Shown: in pieces, positions 16,151-25,223 of the stretch
Position numbering within the stretch: the stretch's first letter is position 1
Layout: each line of letters starts with the position of its first letter
Origin: JANQRA01 sp035762545
Lineage (GTDB): Bacteria > Actinomycetota > Acidimicrobiia > Spongiisociales > ZC4RG35
Assembly: GCA_035762545.1 (NCBI GenBank)
Contig: DASTOM010000024.1
Location: forward strand, 1 to 64,000
Direction of reading: 5' to 3'
Length of the DNA: 64,000 nt
The notes under the pieces: generated by a model
What the model was told of the DNA's origin: nothing
Seen by the model: only the letters and a program-made list of their open reading frames with translations
Databases searched by the model: none
Position numbers and translations under genes: made by a program

Positions 16151-17152
16151 ATCAGGCACTTCCTCAACACCTTCGACTGGTCACGACCCGATCTCGACGC
16201 ACTGCTCGCCGAAGCACGCGCCTTTCGCGACAACCCGAGGACGTCTGATCTCGAGGGCAAGACCATCGCCCTCCTCTTTCTCAACAACTCGCTTCGCACC
16301 AGAACGTCGTTCGAGGTCGGGGCCTTCCACCTCGGAGGCCACGCCGTCGTTCTCACCCCTTCGGGTGGCATGTGGCCCCTCGAGTTCCAGAAGGACGCCA
16401 TCATGCTCGGGGACGCCGAGGAGCACGCCAAAGAGGCCGCCAAGGTGCTCTCTCGCTACTGCGACCTCATCGGGATCAGGGCTTTCCCCAAGTTCGAGAA
16501 CTGGGAGGAAGACCGAAAGGACATGATCCTGAACGCCTTCGCCGAGCACGCCGAGGTGCCCATCATCAACATGGAGACCATCACCCACCCTTGCCAGGAG
16601 TTGGCGATGGCCATGGCCATGCAGGACCGCATGGGCGATCTCGAGGGGAAGAAGTTCCTCCTCACCTGGAGCTACCACCCCAAGCCACTCAACACCGCGG
16701 TGGCCAACTCCGCGCTCGTCGCCGCCGCCAAGTTCGGGATGGACGTGACTCTGCTCTGCCCCACCGAGGAGTACGAGCTCGACCAGCGCTACCTCGACAT
16801 CGCCGAGGCCGACGCCAAGGCCAACCGTAAGAAGATCACGATCTCACACGACATCGACTCGGCATACGACGGAGCAGACTTCGTCTACGCCAAGAGTTGG
16901 GGCGCCCTCCCCTACTTCGGACGCTGGCACGACGAGAAGCCGATCCGCGACCGCTTCAAGCACTTCATCGTCGACGAGGCGAAGATGGCCAGGACCGATG
17001 GTGCCCTGGTGAGCCACTGTCTGCCCATGCGACGCAACGTGATCATGAGCGACGGTGTCTTCGACTCACCCGCTTGTATCGCCTACGACGAGGCCGAGAA
17101 CCGTTTGCACGTCCAGAAGGCGATCATGAAGGCCCTCGCCTCCGGAGACTGA
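16151..17152 (+). CDS. argF': N-acetylornithine carbamoyltransferase
   Basis: About 333 residues. It matches the Xanthomonas enzyme that carbamoylates N-acetylornithine, not ornithine, throughout: NSLRTRTSFEVGAFHLGGHA, INMETITHPCQELAMAMAMQ, WSYHPKPLNTAVANSAL, KSWGALPYFG and AENRLHVQKAIM. At the position where succinylornithine enzymes have Pro and acetylornithine enzymes have Glu (Glu92 of Xanthomonas), this protein has Glu in GDAEEHAKE. The carbamoyl-phosphate motif is the family variant of STRT. No ATG, GTG or TTG is in frame between the upstream TGA (16115) and the conserved RHFLNTFDW; ATC 16151 or CTG 16127 are the candidates. argB follows after one base. Confidence 0.88.
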   Translation: MRHFLNTFDWSRPDLDALLAEARAFRDNPRTSDLEGKTIALLFLNNSLRTRTSFEVGAFHLGGHAVVLTPSGGMWPLEFQKDAIMLGDAEEHAKEAAKVLSRYCDLIGIRAFPKFENWEEDRKDMILNAFAEHAEVPIINMETITHPCQELAMAMAMQDRMGDLEGKKFLLTWSYHPKPLNTAVANSALVAAAKFGMDVTLLCPTEEYELDQRYLDIAEADAKANRKKITISHDIDSAYDGADFVYAKSWGALPYFGRWHDEKPIRDRFKHFIVDEAKMARTDGALVSHCLPMRRNVIMSDGVFDSPACIAYDEAENRLHVQKAIMKALASGD

Positions 17153-17153
17153 C

Positions 17154-18482
17154 ATGGCACCAACCAAGGACACCCGCCAGACCATCGTCCAGTTGCTCTC
17201 CAACGTCAGCGACGGCAAGGAGATCCACACCTATCTCCAGCGGTTCTCCGAGCTGGAGCGCACCCGTTTCGCCGTGATCAAGATCGGCGGGGCGATCCTG
17301 AGGGACAGACTCGACGAGACCGCGGCTTCTCTGGCCCTGCTCCACACGGTGGGTCTCACACCGATCGTGATCCACGGCGGGGGACCCCAACTCGACGAGA
17401 GGCTCGCCACCGACGGCGTCGCCACGGAGAAGGTCGACGGGCTCCGGGTAACCACTGCCCCGGTCCTAGACGCGGCTCGCGACGTCTTCACCGAGCAGAA
17501 CATCGAGCTGGTCGAGGCGATCCGTGCCCAGGGGGTAGACGCACACGGGCTCACGCAAGGCGTCTTCGACGCCGATCTCGTCGACCGCGACAGGTATGGG
17601 CTGGTAGGTGAGCCGACATCTGTCCACGTCGACCTGCTCCGATCGATAGTGAAGTCTGGAGCCATCCCGATCCTCACATGTCTCGGTGTGGCGTCCGGCG
17701 GTCAGATGGTCAATATCAACGCCGATGCGGCGACACGCATCCTCGTCCACGAGGTGCAGCCGATGAAGATCATCTTCCTGTCCGACACCGGGGGGCTGCT
17801 CGACGGCGAAGGCAACGTCATCGACTCCATCAACCTCGCCACGGACTACGAGGAGCTGATGGCAGCCGACTGGGTCCATTCCGGAATGCGTCTCAAGCTG
17901 GCCGAGATCAACCGGCTGCTCGAAGACGCCCCACTGACGACGTCAGTATCGATCACCACGCCGTCCGCGCTCGCCCGGGAGCTGTTCACTCACGGCGGGG
18001 CGGGAACCCTGGTCCGAATGGGTGAGGCGATCAATCGCATAGACGAGAAGAACGTGATCGACAGAGACCGACTCGTCGCTCTCATCGAGAACGCATTCGG
18101 GGAGCCACTCGTCGCCGGCTGGTGGGAGGAGGTCGACCTGATCAGCGCCTATGTCTCCGAGAGCTATCGAGCGGCGGCCGTCGTCGCCGAGCTCGACGAA
18201 TTCGTCTACCTCGACAAGTTCGCCATCGACGAGACCGCCAGGGGCGAGGGTCTGGCCCGAACGGTCTGGGACCACATGATCAGGGACCATCCGAGCCTGG
18301 TCTGGAGATCCCGAGCCGACAACGCCTTCAACGCGTTCTACGACAAGGAGTGCGACGGCTCGATGAAGGTGGACCGTTGGACGATCTATTGGAAAGGCGT
18401 TTCGGATTTCGAGATAATCGGCAGAGCCGTGAAACGACTCGCCGAAATGCCTGCCTCATTCGAGAGGAATCACGATGCCTGA
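17154..18482 (+). CDS. argB: Bifunctional N-acetylglutamate kinase / N-acetylglutamate synthase
   Basis: A 442-residue fusion. Residues about 35-290 are an amino-acid kinase domain (VIKIGGAILRD, IVIHGGGPQLDERLATDGV at 71-89, GGQMVNINADAAT), and about 295-435 form a GNAT acetyltransferase domain of the NAGS type (EFVYLDKFAIDETARGEGLA, then WRSRADNAFNAFYDKECDGS). Fused synthase/kinases of this length are known in Xanthomonas and relatives, where they supply N-acetylglutamate and phosphorylate it. Having both activities in one protein next to an acetylornithine carbamoyltransferase makes a linear acetylated pathway. It overlaps argC by eight bases. Feedback control by arginine is known in this fold but cannot be seen here. 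Confidence 0.88.
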   Translation: MAPTKDTRQTIVQLLSNVSDGKEIHTYLQRFSELERTRFAVIKIGGAILRDRLDETAASLALLHTVGLTPIVIHGGGPQLDERLATDGVATEKVDGLRVTTAPVLDAARDVFTEQNIELVEAIRAQGVDAHGLTQGVFDADLVDRDRYGLVGEPTSVHVDLLRSIVKSGAIPILTCLGVASGGQMVNINADAATRILVHEVQPMKIIFLSDTGGLLDGEGNVIDSINLATDYEELMAADWVHSGMRLKLAEINRLLEDAPLTTSVSITTPSALARELFTHGGAGTLVRMGEAINRIDEKNVIDRDRLVALIENAFGEPLVAGWWEEVDLISAYVSESYRAAAVVAELDEFVYLDKFAIDETARGEGLARTVWDHMIRDHPSLVWRSRADNAFNAFYDKECDGSMKVDRWTIYWKGVSDFEIIGRAVKRLAEMPASFERNHDA

Positions 18483-19395
18483 CATCCATCGGGTGGGCGT
18501 CGTCGGGGCGCGAGGGCACACGGGGGCGGAGTTGCTCCGGATCATCGAGCGCCACCCGTACCTCGATCTCGTATTCGCCGGGTCCCGAGAGTTGGCGGGT
18601 GAGCCGGTCCCCTCGTTCGACCATCTCATTTTCGAGAACCTCGGACCCGAGGACGTCGCGGCGAAAGACCTGGACGCGGTGTTTCTCGCCCTGCCCGACG
18701 GCATCGGCGGGCCCTGGGTCGAGGCCACCTCCTCGGACACAGTGATCGTCGACATCTCCGCCGACCATCGATTCGGCGATTGGGTCTACGGTCTGCCAGA
18801 GCTGTTCCGGGAAAAGATCGCCGGTGCACGGCGGATCGCCAACCCCGGTTGCTACGCAACGACGCTGCAGCTGGCGATAGCTCCGTTCGTCGACGATCTC
18901 GACGGGGTGCCAACCGTCTTCGGCGTCAGCGGGTACTCGGGGGCGGGGACAACTCCGTCTCCCCGCAACGACCCCGAAAACCTCAAGGACAACCTCATCC
19001 CCTACAAGCTCACCGGGCACAACCACGAGCGGGAGGGTGCGCTGCACCTCGGCACAGCCGTTCGCTTCATGCCCCACGTCCATCCGGCGTTCCGGGGGAT
19101 CCTGTGCACTGTCCACATGCCGTTGTCGGCTGCCACCACGGTCGAGGAGGCCCACACCCGCCTCGTCGAGGCCTATGCCGCCGAGCCGCTGGTTGAAGTT
19201 CAGGAGGAGATCCCCACCCTCAGGGACGGGACCGGGCTGATCGGCGTCCTCCTTGGAGGGACCACCGTCAGTGAGGACGGTGTGGGGCTCACCGTTGTTG
19301 CTGCCGAGGACAACCTGCTGAAAGGCGCCGCCGTCCAGGCGGTGCAGAACCTGAATCTCGCGCTCGGAATCCCCGAGACATCAGGAATCCTGTGA
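18475..19395 (+). CDS. argC: N-acetyl-gamma-glutamyl-phosphate reductase
   Basis: A 306-residue NADPH-dependent reductase making N-acetylglutamate semialdehyde. VGVVGARGHTGAELLRII (7-24) is the Rossmann nucleotide-binding motif. ANPGCYATTLQLA (122-134) carries the catalytic Cys126. GHNHEREGALHL and HVHPAFRGIL supply further active-site residues. The short form and its GARGHTGAE opening resemble the Xanthomonas type. It is the third gene of the arginine operon; acetylornithine aminotransferase, a deacetylase for acetylcitrulline, argG and argH are not in the window. The next gene starts at a GTGA overlap. Confidence 0.95.
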   Translation: MPDIHRVGVVGARGHTGAELLRIIERHPYLDLVFAGSRELAGEPVPSFDHLIFENLGPEDVAAKDLDAVFLALPDGIGGPWVEATSSDTVIVDISADHRFGDWVYGLPELFREKIAGARRIANPGCYATTLQLAIAPFVDDLDGVPTVFGVSGYSGAGTTPSPRNDPENLKDNLIPYKLTGHNHEREGALHLGTAVRFMPHVHPAFRGILCTVHMPLSAATTVEEAHTRLVEAYAAEPLVEVQEEIPTLRDGTGLIGVLLGGTTVSEDGVGLTVVAAEDNLLKGAAVQAVQNLNLALGIPETSGIL

Positions 19396-20018
19396 CAGAC
19401 CACGAGACCGGGATAACCGTCGTGGGGCGGGGCACCGCCGATGCCACCCCTGACATTGCCCGGGTCGACCTCGGAGTCTCGGTGAGGGCCGACTCGGTTT
19501 CCGAGGCGAATGCCATGGCGACCGAGCGTGCCGCCTCCTTGATCGAAGCTGTGAAGAATGCCGGGGTCGACGCGGCAGACATCTCGACGACGGGATACAA
19601 CGTCCATCCCGAGTACGACCACGTCGAGGGACGACAGAGACTCCTTGGCTACCGGGTGAGCAACGACCTCCAGGTGGTCCTGCGCGACCTGAGCAACTCG
19701 GGCGTGATCCTCGACGAGGCACTGTCGGCCGCCGGTGACGAGGCGACCGTCAACGGGTTCACACTTGCGATCAGCGAGGAAGCGCCGGCGAGAGACAGCG
19801 CCCGTGAAGCAGCTTGGGCTGACGCCAAGCGGCGGGCCGAGCAGCTGGCCGGACTCGCCGGTCGCAGCCTCGGAGCCGTGGTCAGCATCGTCGAGAGCAG
19901 CGGCTCCTCACTGCCGCCACGACCGATGCTGCGTATGGCGATGGCCGAGGCCACACCGATCGAGGCGGGAAGCCAGTCGATCTCGGTTGTCGTGGAAGTC
20001 CGGTTCGAACTGGTCTGA
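19392..20018 (+). CDS. SIMPL-domain (DUF541) protein
   Basis: A 208-residue protein starting TDHETGITVVGRGTADATPD, the usual opening of SIMPL/DUF541 proteins, followed by the ARVDLGVSVRADS strand and the later conserved stretch REAAWADAKRRAEQLAGLAG (about 140-159) and the terminal strand SISVVVEVRFELV. Related proteins are periplasmic or surface-associated and form multimers; this copy has no obvious signal peptide. GTG 19392 overlaps the argC stop by four bases, so it is co-translated with the arginine operon, though no functional link is known. It ends directly against the stop of the convergent tricorn gene, with no bases between. Confidence 0.8.
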   Translation: MTDHETGITVVGRGTADATPDIARVDLGVSVRADSVSEANAMATERAASLIEAVKNAGVDAADISTTGYNVHPEYDHVEGRQRLLGYRVSNDLQVVLRDLSNSGVILDEALSAAGDEATVNGFTLAISEEAPARDSAREAAWADAKRRAEQLAGLAGRSLGAVVSIVESSGSSLPPRPMLRMAMAEATPIEAGSQSISVVVEVRFELV

Positions 20019-23000
20019 TCAGCCGACCTTCGGGGCAGGCATCGTCGGTGGCTTTGCTGCCGGCCTTTCCTCCAACTGGCGGAGAGCCTCCTCCATGGCA
20101 CGGTCGAGCTGGGGGTCGGCATCTGAGAAGTAGTCGGCTGGGCTGTGGATCACCTCGATGTCAGGGTCGACACCGTGGTTCTCCACACCCCAGTCCTTGC
20201 CCTGGAGCCAGAAGGCGTACCTCGGTTGGGTGACCGACGTCCCGTCGACCAGGTCGAAACGACCGTCGATGCCGACGACTCCTCCCCAGGTGCGTACCCC
20301 GACGACGGGTCCGATCCCTACTGCCTGTGAGGCGGCATTGATGATGTCCCCGTCGGATCCGGAGTACTCGTTGGCAACAAGGACCACTGGGCCACGGGGA
20401 GCCGCGTCGGGATAGCTGGCAGGCTCTGCGTAGTGCCGGCCGACAGTCCAGCCGACGAGTTCCTTGGTCAGTCGAGCCAGAACCAGCTGGCTGGTGTGAC
20501 CGCCCCGGTTGTATCTGACATCGACGATCAACCCCTCACGTCGGGACGCATGCCGCAGGTCCCGATGGAGCTGAGCCCAACCGGACCCCATCATGTCGGG
20601 CACGTGGACATAGCCAAGTCGCCCCCCGGAGTGCTCGGTCACGTACGCGCGGCGGGACCGCACCCAGTCCTGATATCGCAGGACCTCCTCGTCGTCGAGC
20701 GGTACGACCACGACACGTCGGTTCTTGCCTTTGCGGCGGAGCACCAACTCGACCGGTTTGCCCGCCGCACCCATGAGCCTCGTGTTGGGGCCAAACGCCA
20801 GATCGACGGGTGCTCCGTCGACAGCGACGATCAAGTCCCCGACCCGTGCGTCGACACCGGCTGCCCGCAGCGGGGATCTGGCCTCCGGGTCGCTCGACTC
20901 TCCCGGGAGGATCCGATCGATCCGCCAGCCCTTCCTGGCGGGCGAGAGGTCGGCCCCGAGAAGCCCGATGCGGCGACCTTTGTCGCCGGGCGGATCAGTG
21001 GGTATCACATAGGCGTGGGAGGTGTTCAGCTCGCCGACGGTCTCCCAGAGCAGGTCGACGAGGTCATCGTGGCTGCCGAGGGTCTCCACGACCGGGCGCC
21101 AACGATCGACCACCTCCGCCCAGTCGACCCCGTCCATGTCCTCGCGCCAGAAGTGATCGCGCATGAGGCGGGCGTTCTCGTCGAACATCTGCGCCCACTC
21201 GACCCGAGGCGATACCTCGAAACGGAGACGGCTGAGATCGACGCGGACCAGACTGGGGTCGTCTTCCTTCGGCTTCTGATCGGCCGGGCTGACCGTGACC
21301 GTGTCCTTGTGCCTGACAACGAGCTTCGTCCCGTCACCCGAGACGGCATAGAAGCTGACCTTGTCGGCCACGGTCTCGACTGCACGCTTCGAGAACGACC
21401 AGAGCTGGAGCCTGTCCGGAGTCGGATCCCCTTTGACGCCGGCACGTCGACTCCCCAGCGCCCCGGTCTCGCCGGCTTCCTCGATCCAGAGCACGCCGGC
21501 CCTGCAGGTGGCGAGTCGCCGGTAGTCACCCGACCTGACTGGGAACGGGACCGCCCGGTCCTCCGCCCCCTCTGCATCGAGGTCGGGGCTCACCGGTGCG
21601 CCTTCCCCCTCTTCGTCTTCACCCCTTTCCTCCTTGGGTGGGTCGCTGATCCGCCAACCCTCGGCGCTCGGCCCGAATGGGGGCGGTTCCGTGGCCGAAA
21701 TCGGGATCAGCCATGGTCTCGTCGTCCCACCGAAGCTGAGGGCGAACTCATGACTGTCGTAGGTGGGGTCGAACGTCCGCTCGGACAGGAACACCACGTG
21801 TTTTCCGTCGAAGGAGAACGCCGGGTCGTGGTCGTGAAACGTCCCCGAAGTCAGGGCGACTGCATCTCGCTTCGCCGACGTGTCGAGAATCATCAGGTGA
21901 TGGAGCTCGGCCCCGGTCGCAGTGGGTTGCGACCAGAGCAGGTAACGCCCGTCGGGCGAGAAGCTCGGTGACGTAGCCTCGCCCCGAGGGGAGTGCGCAA
22001 CCTCCCGCACCGGCTTCTTGGCGCCGTCCGCCAAGTCGACCAGGAGGATGCGGCCGTCGTGCGTGATCACCGCCACTCGCTCACCGGCGGGGTCGGCGGC
22101 GAGATGGAGCACGCGTCCCAGCTTTCCCGCTCCGATCCTCCGCGTCTCACTCTCCCCGAGCAGGTGCTGTATTTCGAGGGAATCCTCCCCGTCGGCGTCA
22201 GTGACGAACGCTCCGTATCCGGACTGTCCCAACACCACCGGCTCCCGCGCCCTGATGCGGGAGTCGACGAGGAGCCCCCGCGCCGGTCCTTCCCGATGGG
22301 TCAGCCAGAAGACGTTGCCACGCCAACCCACCAGGCTGGCATCACCACCGTGGTCGGGGCTGATCCTGACCAGATTCCTGGTCGCCTTGGCGAGGAATGG
22401 CTCCGGAGAGCCGCCGGGAACCGTGATGTCCAGTGGTGTCGGGTCGGCGTCGACACCGTCGAGCAGCCAGATCGTGCCCCGACTGTGCCAGACGACACGC
22501 CGGCCATCGGTGCTTGCGTCCCGAACGTATCCCTCGCCCGGACCCTGATCGGTGACCTGCCTGGCCTCGCCGTCGAGGTCGTCGAAGATCCACAGGTTCG
22601 CCTGGGCCGACGCCTGGTCTCTCGATCCGGGAAGACTTGCGGCGCGATCCGAGACGAAGGCGAGTCTGTCGCCCAGCCACATCGGATCGACGAGCGACGC
22701 CGGCTCCTCGCCAAGGAGGCGTTCCCATTCCCCGGTGCCTGCCCGGTCCAACCACAGCCGCGGAGCGGAGCCTCCCCGGTACCGTTTCCACCAGGCCGGG
22801 GGTCGCGAGCCGGGCGTGACCAGAGCGGTGGCGCCGTCCTCGCGGAGCGCGACGCCCCATGAGGGGCCATAGGAGAGCCGCTCCACTGCCCCGTCGAGGC
22901 CGACCGACTTGACCACCAGATCGCGGAGGTTCTTCTCGCCAGCATGTGAGGCGGCGAGCACACGACCGTCACCGGTCCAGCCGAGGACCAGGGTGTTCTT

Positions 23001-23258
23001 GGCCCCCCACCACGTGAGGCGGCGCGGAGATTCGTCGCCGCCGGTGGCGACCACGAACACTTCGGGTTGACCGTTCCTGAAAGACACGAAGGCAACGTGT
23101 TCGCCATCAGGGGAGAAGCGAGGTGACCGGATCGGTTGCTTGTCGTCGGTGAGACGCCATGCCCTGCCTCCGGCGATGGGAGCTAGCCACAGGTCGTCGG
23201 CGGCTACGAAAGCGACGAGGTCGCCGTGAATGTGCGGATATCTGAGGTAAGTGGCCAC
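20019..23258 (-). CDS. Tricorn protease
   Basis: A 1,079-residue protease homologue with the full tricorn layout: beta-propeller repeats (WRLTDDKQPIRSPRFSPDGE near residue 33 and many similar blades), a charged linker with an acidic stretch (about 540-570), the C1 helical region containing LNTSHAYVIP with the catalytic His, a PDZ domain (about 765-840) and the S41-type C2 domain with ANEYSGSDGDIINAA (about 975) holding the nucleophilic Ser. Tricorn degrades peptides released by the proteasome or other ATP-dependent proteases into smaller ones. TAACGT lies 6 nt before GTG 23258, a leaderless arrangement. No aminopeptidase partner is adjacent. Confidence 0.93.
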   Translation of the reverse strand: MATYLRYPHIHGDLVAFVAADDLWLAPIAGGRAWRLTDDKQPIRSPRFSPDGEHVAFVSFRNGQPEVFVVATGGDESPRRLTWWGAKNTLVLGWTGDGRVLAASHAGEKNLRDLVVKSVGLDGAVERLSYGPSWGVALREDGATALVTPGSRPPAWWKRYRGGSAPRLWLDRAGTGEWERLLGEEPASLVDPMWLGDRLAFVSDRAASLPGSRDQASAQANLWIFDDLDGEARQVTDQGPGEGYVRDASTDGRRVVWHSRGTIWLLDGVDADPTPLDITVPGGSPEPFLAKATRNLVRISPDHGGDASLVGWRGNVFWLTHREGPARGLLVDSRIRAREPVVLGQSGYGAFVTDADGEDSLEIQHLLGESETRRIGAGKLGRVLHLAADPAGERVAVITHDGRILLVDLADGAKKPVREVAHSPRGEATSPSFSPDGRYLLWSQPTATGAELHHLMILDTSAKRDAVALTSGTFHDHDPAFSFDGKHVVFLSERTFDPTYDSHEFALSFGGTTRPWLIPISATEPPPFGPSAEGWRISDPPKEERGEDEEGEGAPVSPDLDAEGAEDRAVPFPVRSGDYRRLATCRAGVLWIEEAGETGALGSRRAGVKGDPTPDRLQLWSFSKRAVETVADKVSFYAVSGDGTKLVVRHKDTVTVSPADQKPKEDDPSLVRVDLSRLRFEVSPRVEWAQMFDENARLMRDHFWREDMDGVDWAEVVDRWRPVVETLGSHDDLVDLLWETVGELNTSHAYVIPTDPPGDKGRRIGLLGADLSPARKGWRIDRILPGESSDPEARSPLRAAGVDARVGDLIVAVDGAPVDLAFGPNTRLMGAAGKPVELVLRRKGKNRRVVVVPLDDEEVLRYQDWVRSRRAYVTEHSGGRLGYVHVPDMMGSGWAQLHRDLRHASRREGLIVDVRYNRGGHTSQLVLARLTKELVGWTVGRHYAEPASYPDAAPRGPVVLVANEYSGSDGDIINAASQAVGIGPVVGVRTWGGVVGIDGRFDLVDGTSVTQPRYAFWLQGKDWGVENHGVDPDIEVIHSPADYFSDADPQLDRAMEEALRQLEERPAAKPPTMPAPKVG

Positions 23259-23292
23259 CCGGCCACGTTAACCCCGGGCCGGAAACTGACCC

Positions 23293-23802
23293 TCAGCGCA
23301 ACATCCGGCCAAGCGCGGCAAACCGAAGCATGTGGGCTTGGCCGGCGTGCAGGGCATACTCATCGACCATCTTTATCAGGGTGGCCCCAAGTGGCAGCCC
23401 GTGCCCGGCCCCCGGGCTGTCCAGGTCGGGCATCGCCGCGATGGCGACGTCGGCTCTCTCCAACTCAGCCATGTAGAGCCCCACGTCCAAGGTCACCGTA
23501 TCGACACCTCCCCCGGCGTAGTCGTCCTCCCCATGGACCAAGTGACGCTCACCGCCTCCGAGACCCCAGCTGAGATAGACATGCTCCATCTGTGTCATAT
23601 GCCGGACCAGGCCAAGTACCGACAGTTCTACCGGAGGGACGGACCACTCGGCCAGTTGCTCGTCGCTGAGGTCGCGCAGCTTTCGTTGGAACTCATGACG
23701 TTGGTAGTGCAACCAACCGGTCAGCAGGGTGCGCATGTCGGAGCCGGGCTCGGGCTCGTTCGCAGGACCGAACCCGAAGAGTGAGGCTACGGATGAAGTC
23801 AT
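23293..23802 (-). CDS. DinB/DUF664-family protein
   Basis: A 169-residue helical-bundle protein of the DinB/DUF664 superfamily. MRTLLTGWLHYQRHEFQRKL (from about residue 23) is the first helix, VRHMTQMEHVYLSWGL the second with a metal-ligand His, and MVDEYALHAGQAHMLRF the last with two more His residues. The three-His arrangement is the divalent-metal site of this superfamily, several members of which use mycothiol as thiol donor. Whether ATG 23802 or the internal Met23 (23736) is the true start is unclear; I see no decisive ribosome-binding site. It is divergent from thymidine phosphorylase with 43 bases between. Confidence 0.75.
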   Translation of the reverse strand: MTSSVASLFGFGPANEPEPGSDMRTLLTGWLHYQRHEFQRKLRDLSDEQLAEWSVPPVELSVLGLVRHMTQMEHVYLSWGLGGGERHLVHGEDDYAGGGVDTVTLDVGLYMAELERADVAIAAMPDLDSPGAGHGLPLGATLIKMVDEYALHAGQAHMLRFAALGRMLR

Positions 23803-23845
23803 GGACGACGAGTTCTACTCGCGCCACAACTAGCTTGACGCCTCC

Positions 23846-25156
23846 ATGACTTACACCGCAGTCGAACTGATCGAGATGAAACGGGATGGTCACGCACTGC
23901 CCGATGACGCCATCGAGTGGCTGATCCGCGCCTACACCGACGGCGATGTGCCGGACTACCAGATGTCGGCCCTAGCCATGGCGATCCTCTTCAACGGGAT
24001 GACCCCCGACGAGCTCGCCACCTGGACGAGAGCCATGCTCGAGTCCGGAGAGGTGATGGATTTCTCCGACATCGCAGCCAGCAAGGTGGACAAACACTCC
24101 ACCGGGGGTGTCGGCGACAAGATCTCGATACCGCTGGCGCCCCTGGTGGCAGCGTGTGGGGTCGCCGTCCCGATGATGTCGGGCCGCGGGTTGGGCCACA
24201 CCGGGGGCACGCTCGACAAGCTTGAGTCGATCCCCGGCTTCGTAACCGGGCTCGATCCCGATCGGTTCAGAGGGATCCTGACGGAGCACGGCGTGGTTCT
24301 CGCCGGTCAGTCGGGCAGTCTGGCCCCCGCGGATCAGAAGCTCTATGCGCTGCGCGATGTCTCTGGCACCGTTCCGTCGATCCCGCTGATCGCCAGCTCG
24401 ATCATGTCCAAGAAGCTCGCCGAGGGCCTCGATGGCCTCCTGCTCGACGTGAAGACGGGCGCCGGGGCTCTCATGAAGGATATCGAGCAGTCACGGGAGC
24501 TGGCGCACACGATGGTCGGGATCGGAGAGTCCTACGGGGTCAAGACAATCGCATTCATCACATCCATGGAACAGCCCCTGGGCAGCGAGGTGGGGAACGC
24601 CAACGAGATCCGAGAATCCATCGACGTGCTGAGTGGGGGCGGCCCTGCGGACGTCATCGAGCTCACCATGACATTTGCCGAGGCCATGCTGGTTCTCGGT
24701 GGGGTTGACGGTGGTCGGGCCCGCCTGAGCCAGGCGATCGAGTCGGGCGCCGCCCTCGACAAGTTCATCGAGGTCACGATTGCCCACGGGGGAGATCCGA
24801 GAGTGATCGAAGACCCATCCTTGCTGGCCATGGCCCCGGAAGAGGCGGTGATCGCCGCTCCATACGGCGGGTATGTGACCCGCTGCGACGCCCTGACCAT
24901 CGGCTCCGCTGGTGTCAGGCTCGGGGCAGGACGGGCCGAGAAGGACGACGTAATCGATCCCGGTGTCGGCATCAGCGTCAGAGCCAAGCTCGGAGACATG
25001 GTGTCTGCCGGTGATCCTTTGGCGGTCGTGCGCTACACCGAAGAGTCACGCTGGGCCGATCAAAGATCACGTCTCGCCTCTGCCTGGGAGATATCCGAGG
25101 AGAGACGACCGCCACCACCCCTGATCACACAGCGCATCGACGCCACCACTTTTTGA
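23846..25156 (+). CDS. deoA: Thymidine / pyrimidine-nucleoside phosphorylase
   Basis: A 436-residue phosphorylase that splits thymidine (and possibly uridine) into base and sugar phosphate. KHSTGGVGDKIS (83-94) is the phosphate-binding motif, and SGRGLGHTGGTLDKLESIPG (110-129) matches the family signature. SSIMSKKLAEGLDGLLLDVK supplies the substrate-site Ser and Lys. The C-terminal barrel-sandwich domain follows (AAPYGGYVTRCD). It could equally be a pdp-type enzyme with broad specificity. TAGCTT lies 9 nt before ATG 23846, so the leader is two bases at most. The stop codon falls within a palindrome upstream of etfB. Confidence 0.93.
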   Translation: MTYTAVELIEMKRDGHALPDDAIEWLIRAYTDGDVPDYQMSALAMAILFNGMTPDELATWTRAMLESGEVMDFSDIAASKVDKHSTGGVGDKISIPLAPLVAACGVAVPMMSGRGLGHTGGTLDKLESIPGFVTGLDPDRFRGILTEHGVVLAGQSGSLAPADQKLYALRDVSGTVPSIPLIASSIMSKKLAEGLDGLLLDVKTGAGALMKDIEQSRELAHTMVGIGESYGVKTIAFITSMEQPLGSEVGNANEIRESIDVLSGGGPADVIELTMTFAEAMLVLGGVDGGRARLSQAIESGAALDKFIEVTIAHGGDPRVIEDPSLLAMAPEEAVIAAPYGGYVTRCDALTIGSAGVRLGAGRAEKDDVIDPGVGISVRAKLGDMVSAGDPLAVVRYTEESRWADQRSRLASAWEISEERRPPPPLITQRIDATTF

Positions 25157-25168
25157 GCGAATACTCAA
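25153..25168. promoter_or_regulatory. Palindrome upstream of the ETF genes
   Basis: TTGAG (25153-25157), six bases, CTCAA (25164-25168) form an interrupted palindrome of the size bound by TetR- or GntR-type dimers. It overlaps the deoA stop codon and lies about 56 bases before the etfB start. TACCAT (25185-25190) downstream is a possible -10 box. The regulator is unknown. Confidence 0.3.
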
Positions 25169-25223
25169 GTGTGAAGGCAGTAGTTACCATCGCAGCGGCA
25201 ATCAACCAACAGGAGATGCGGAA

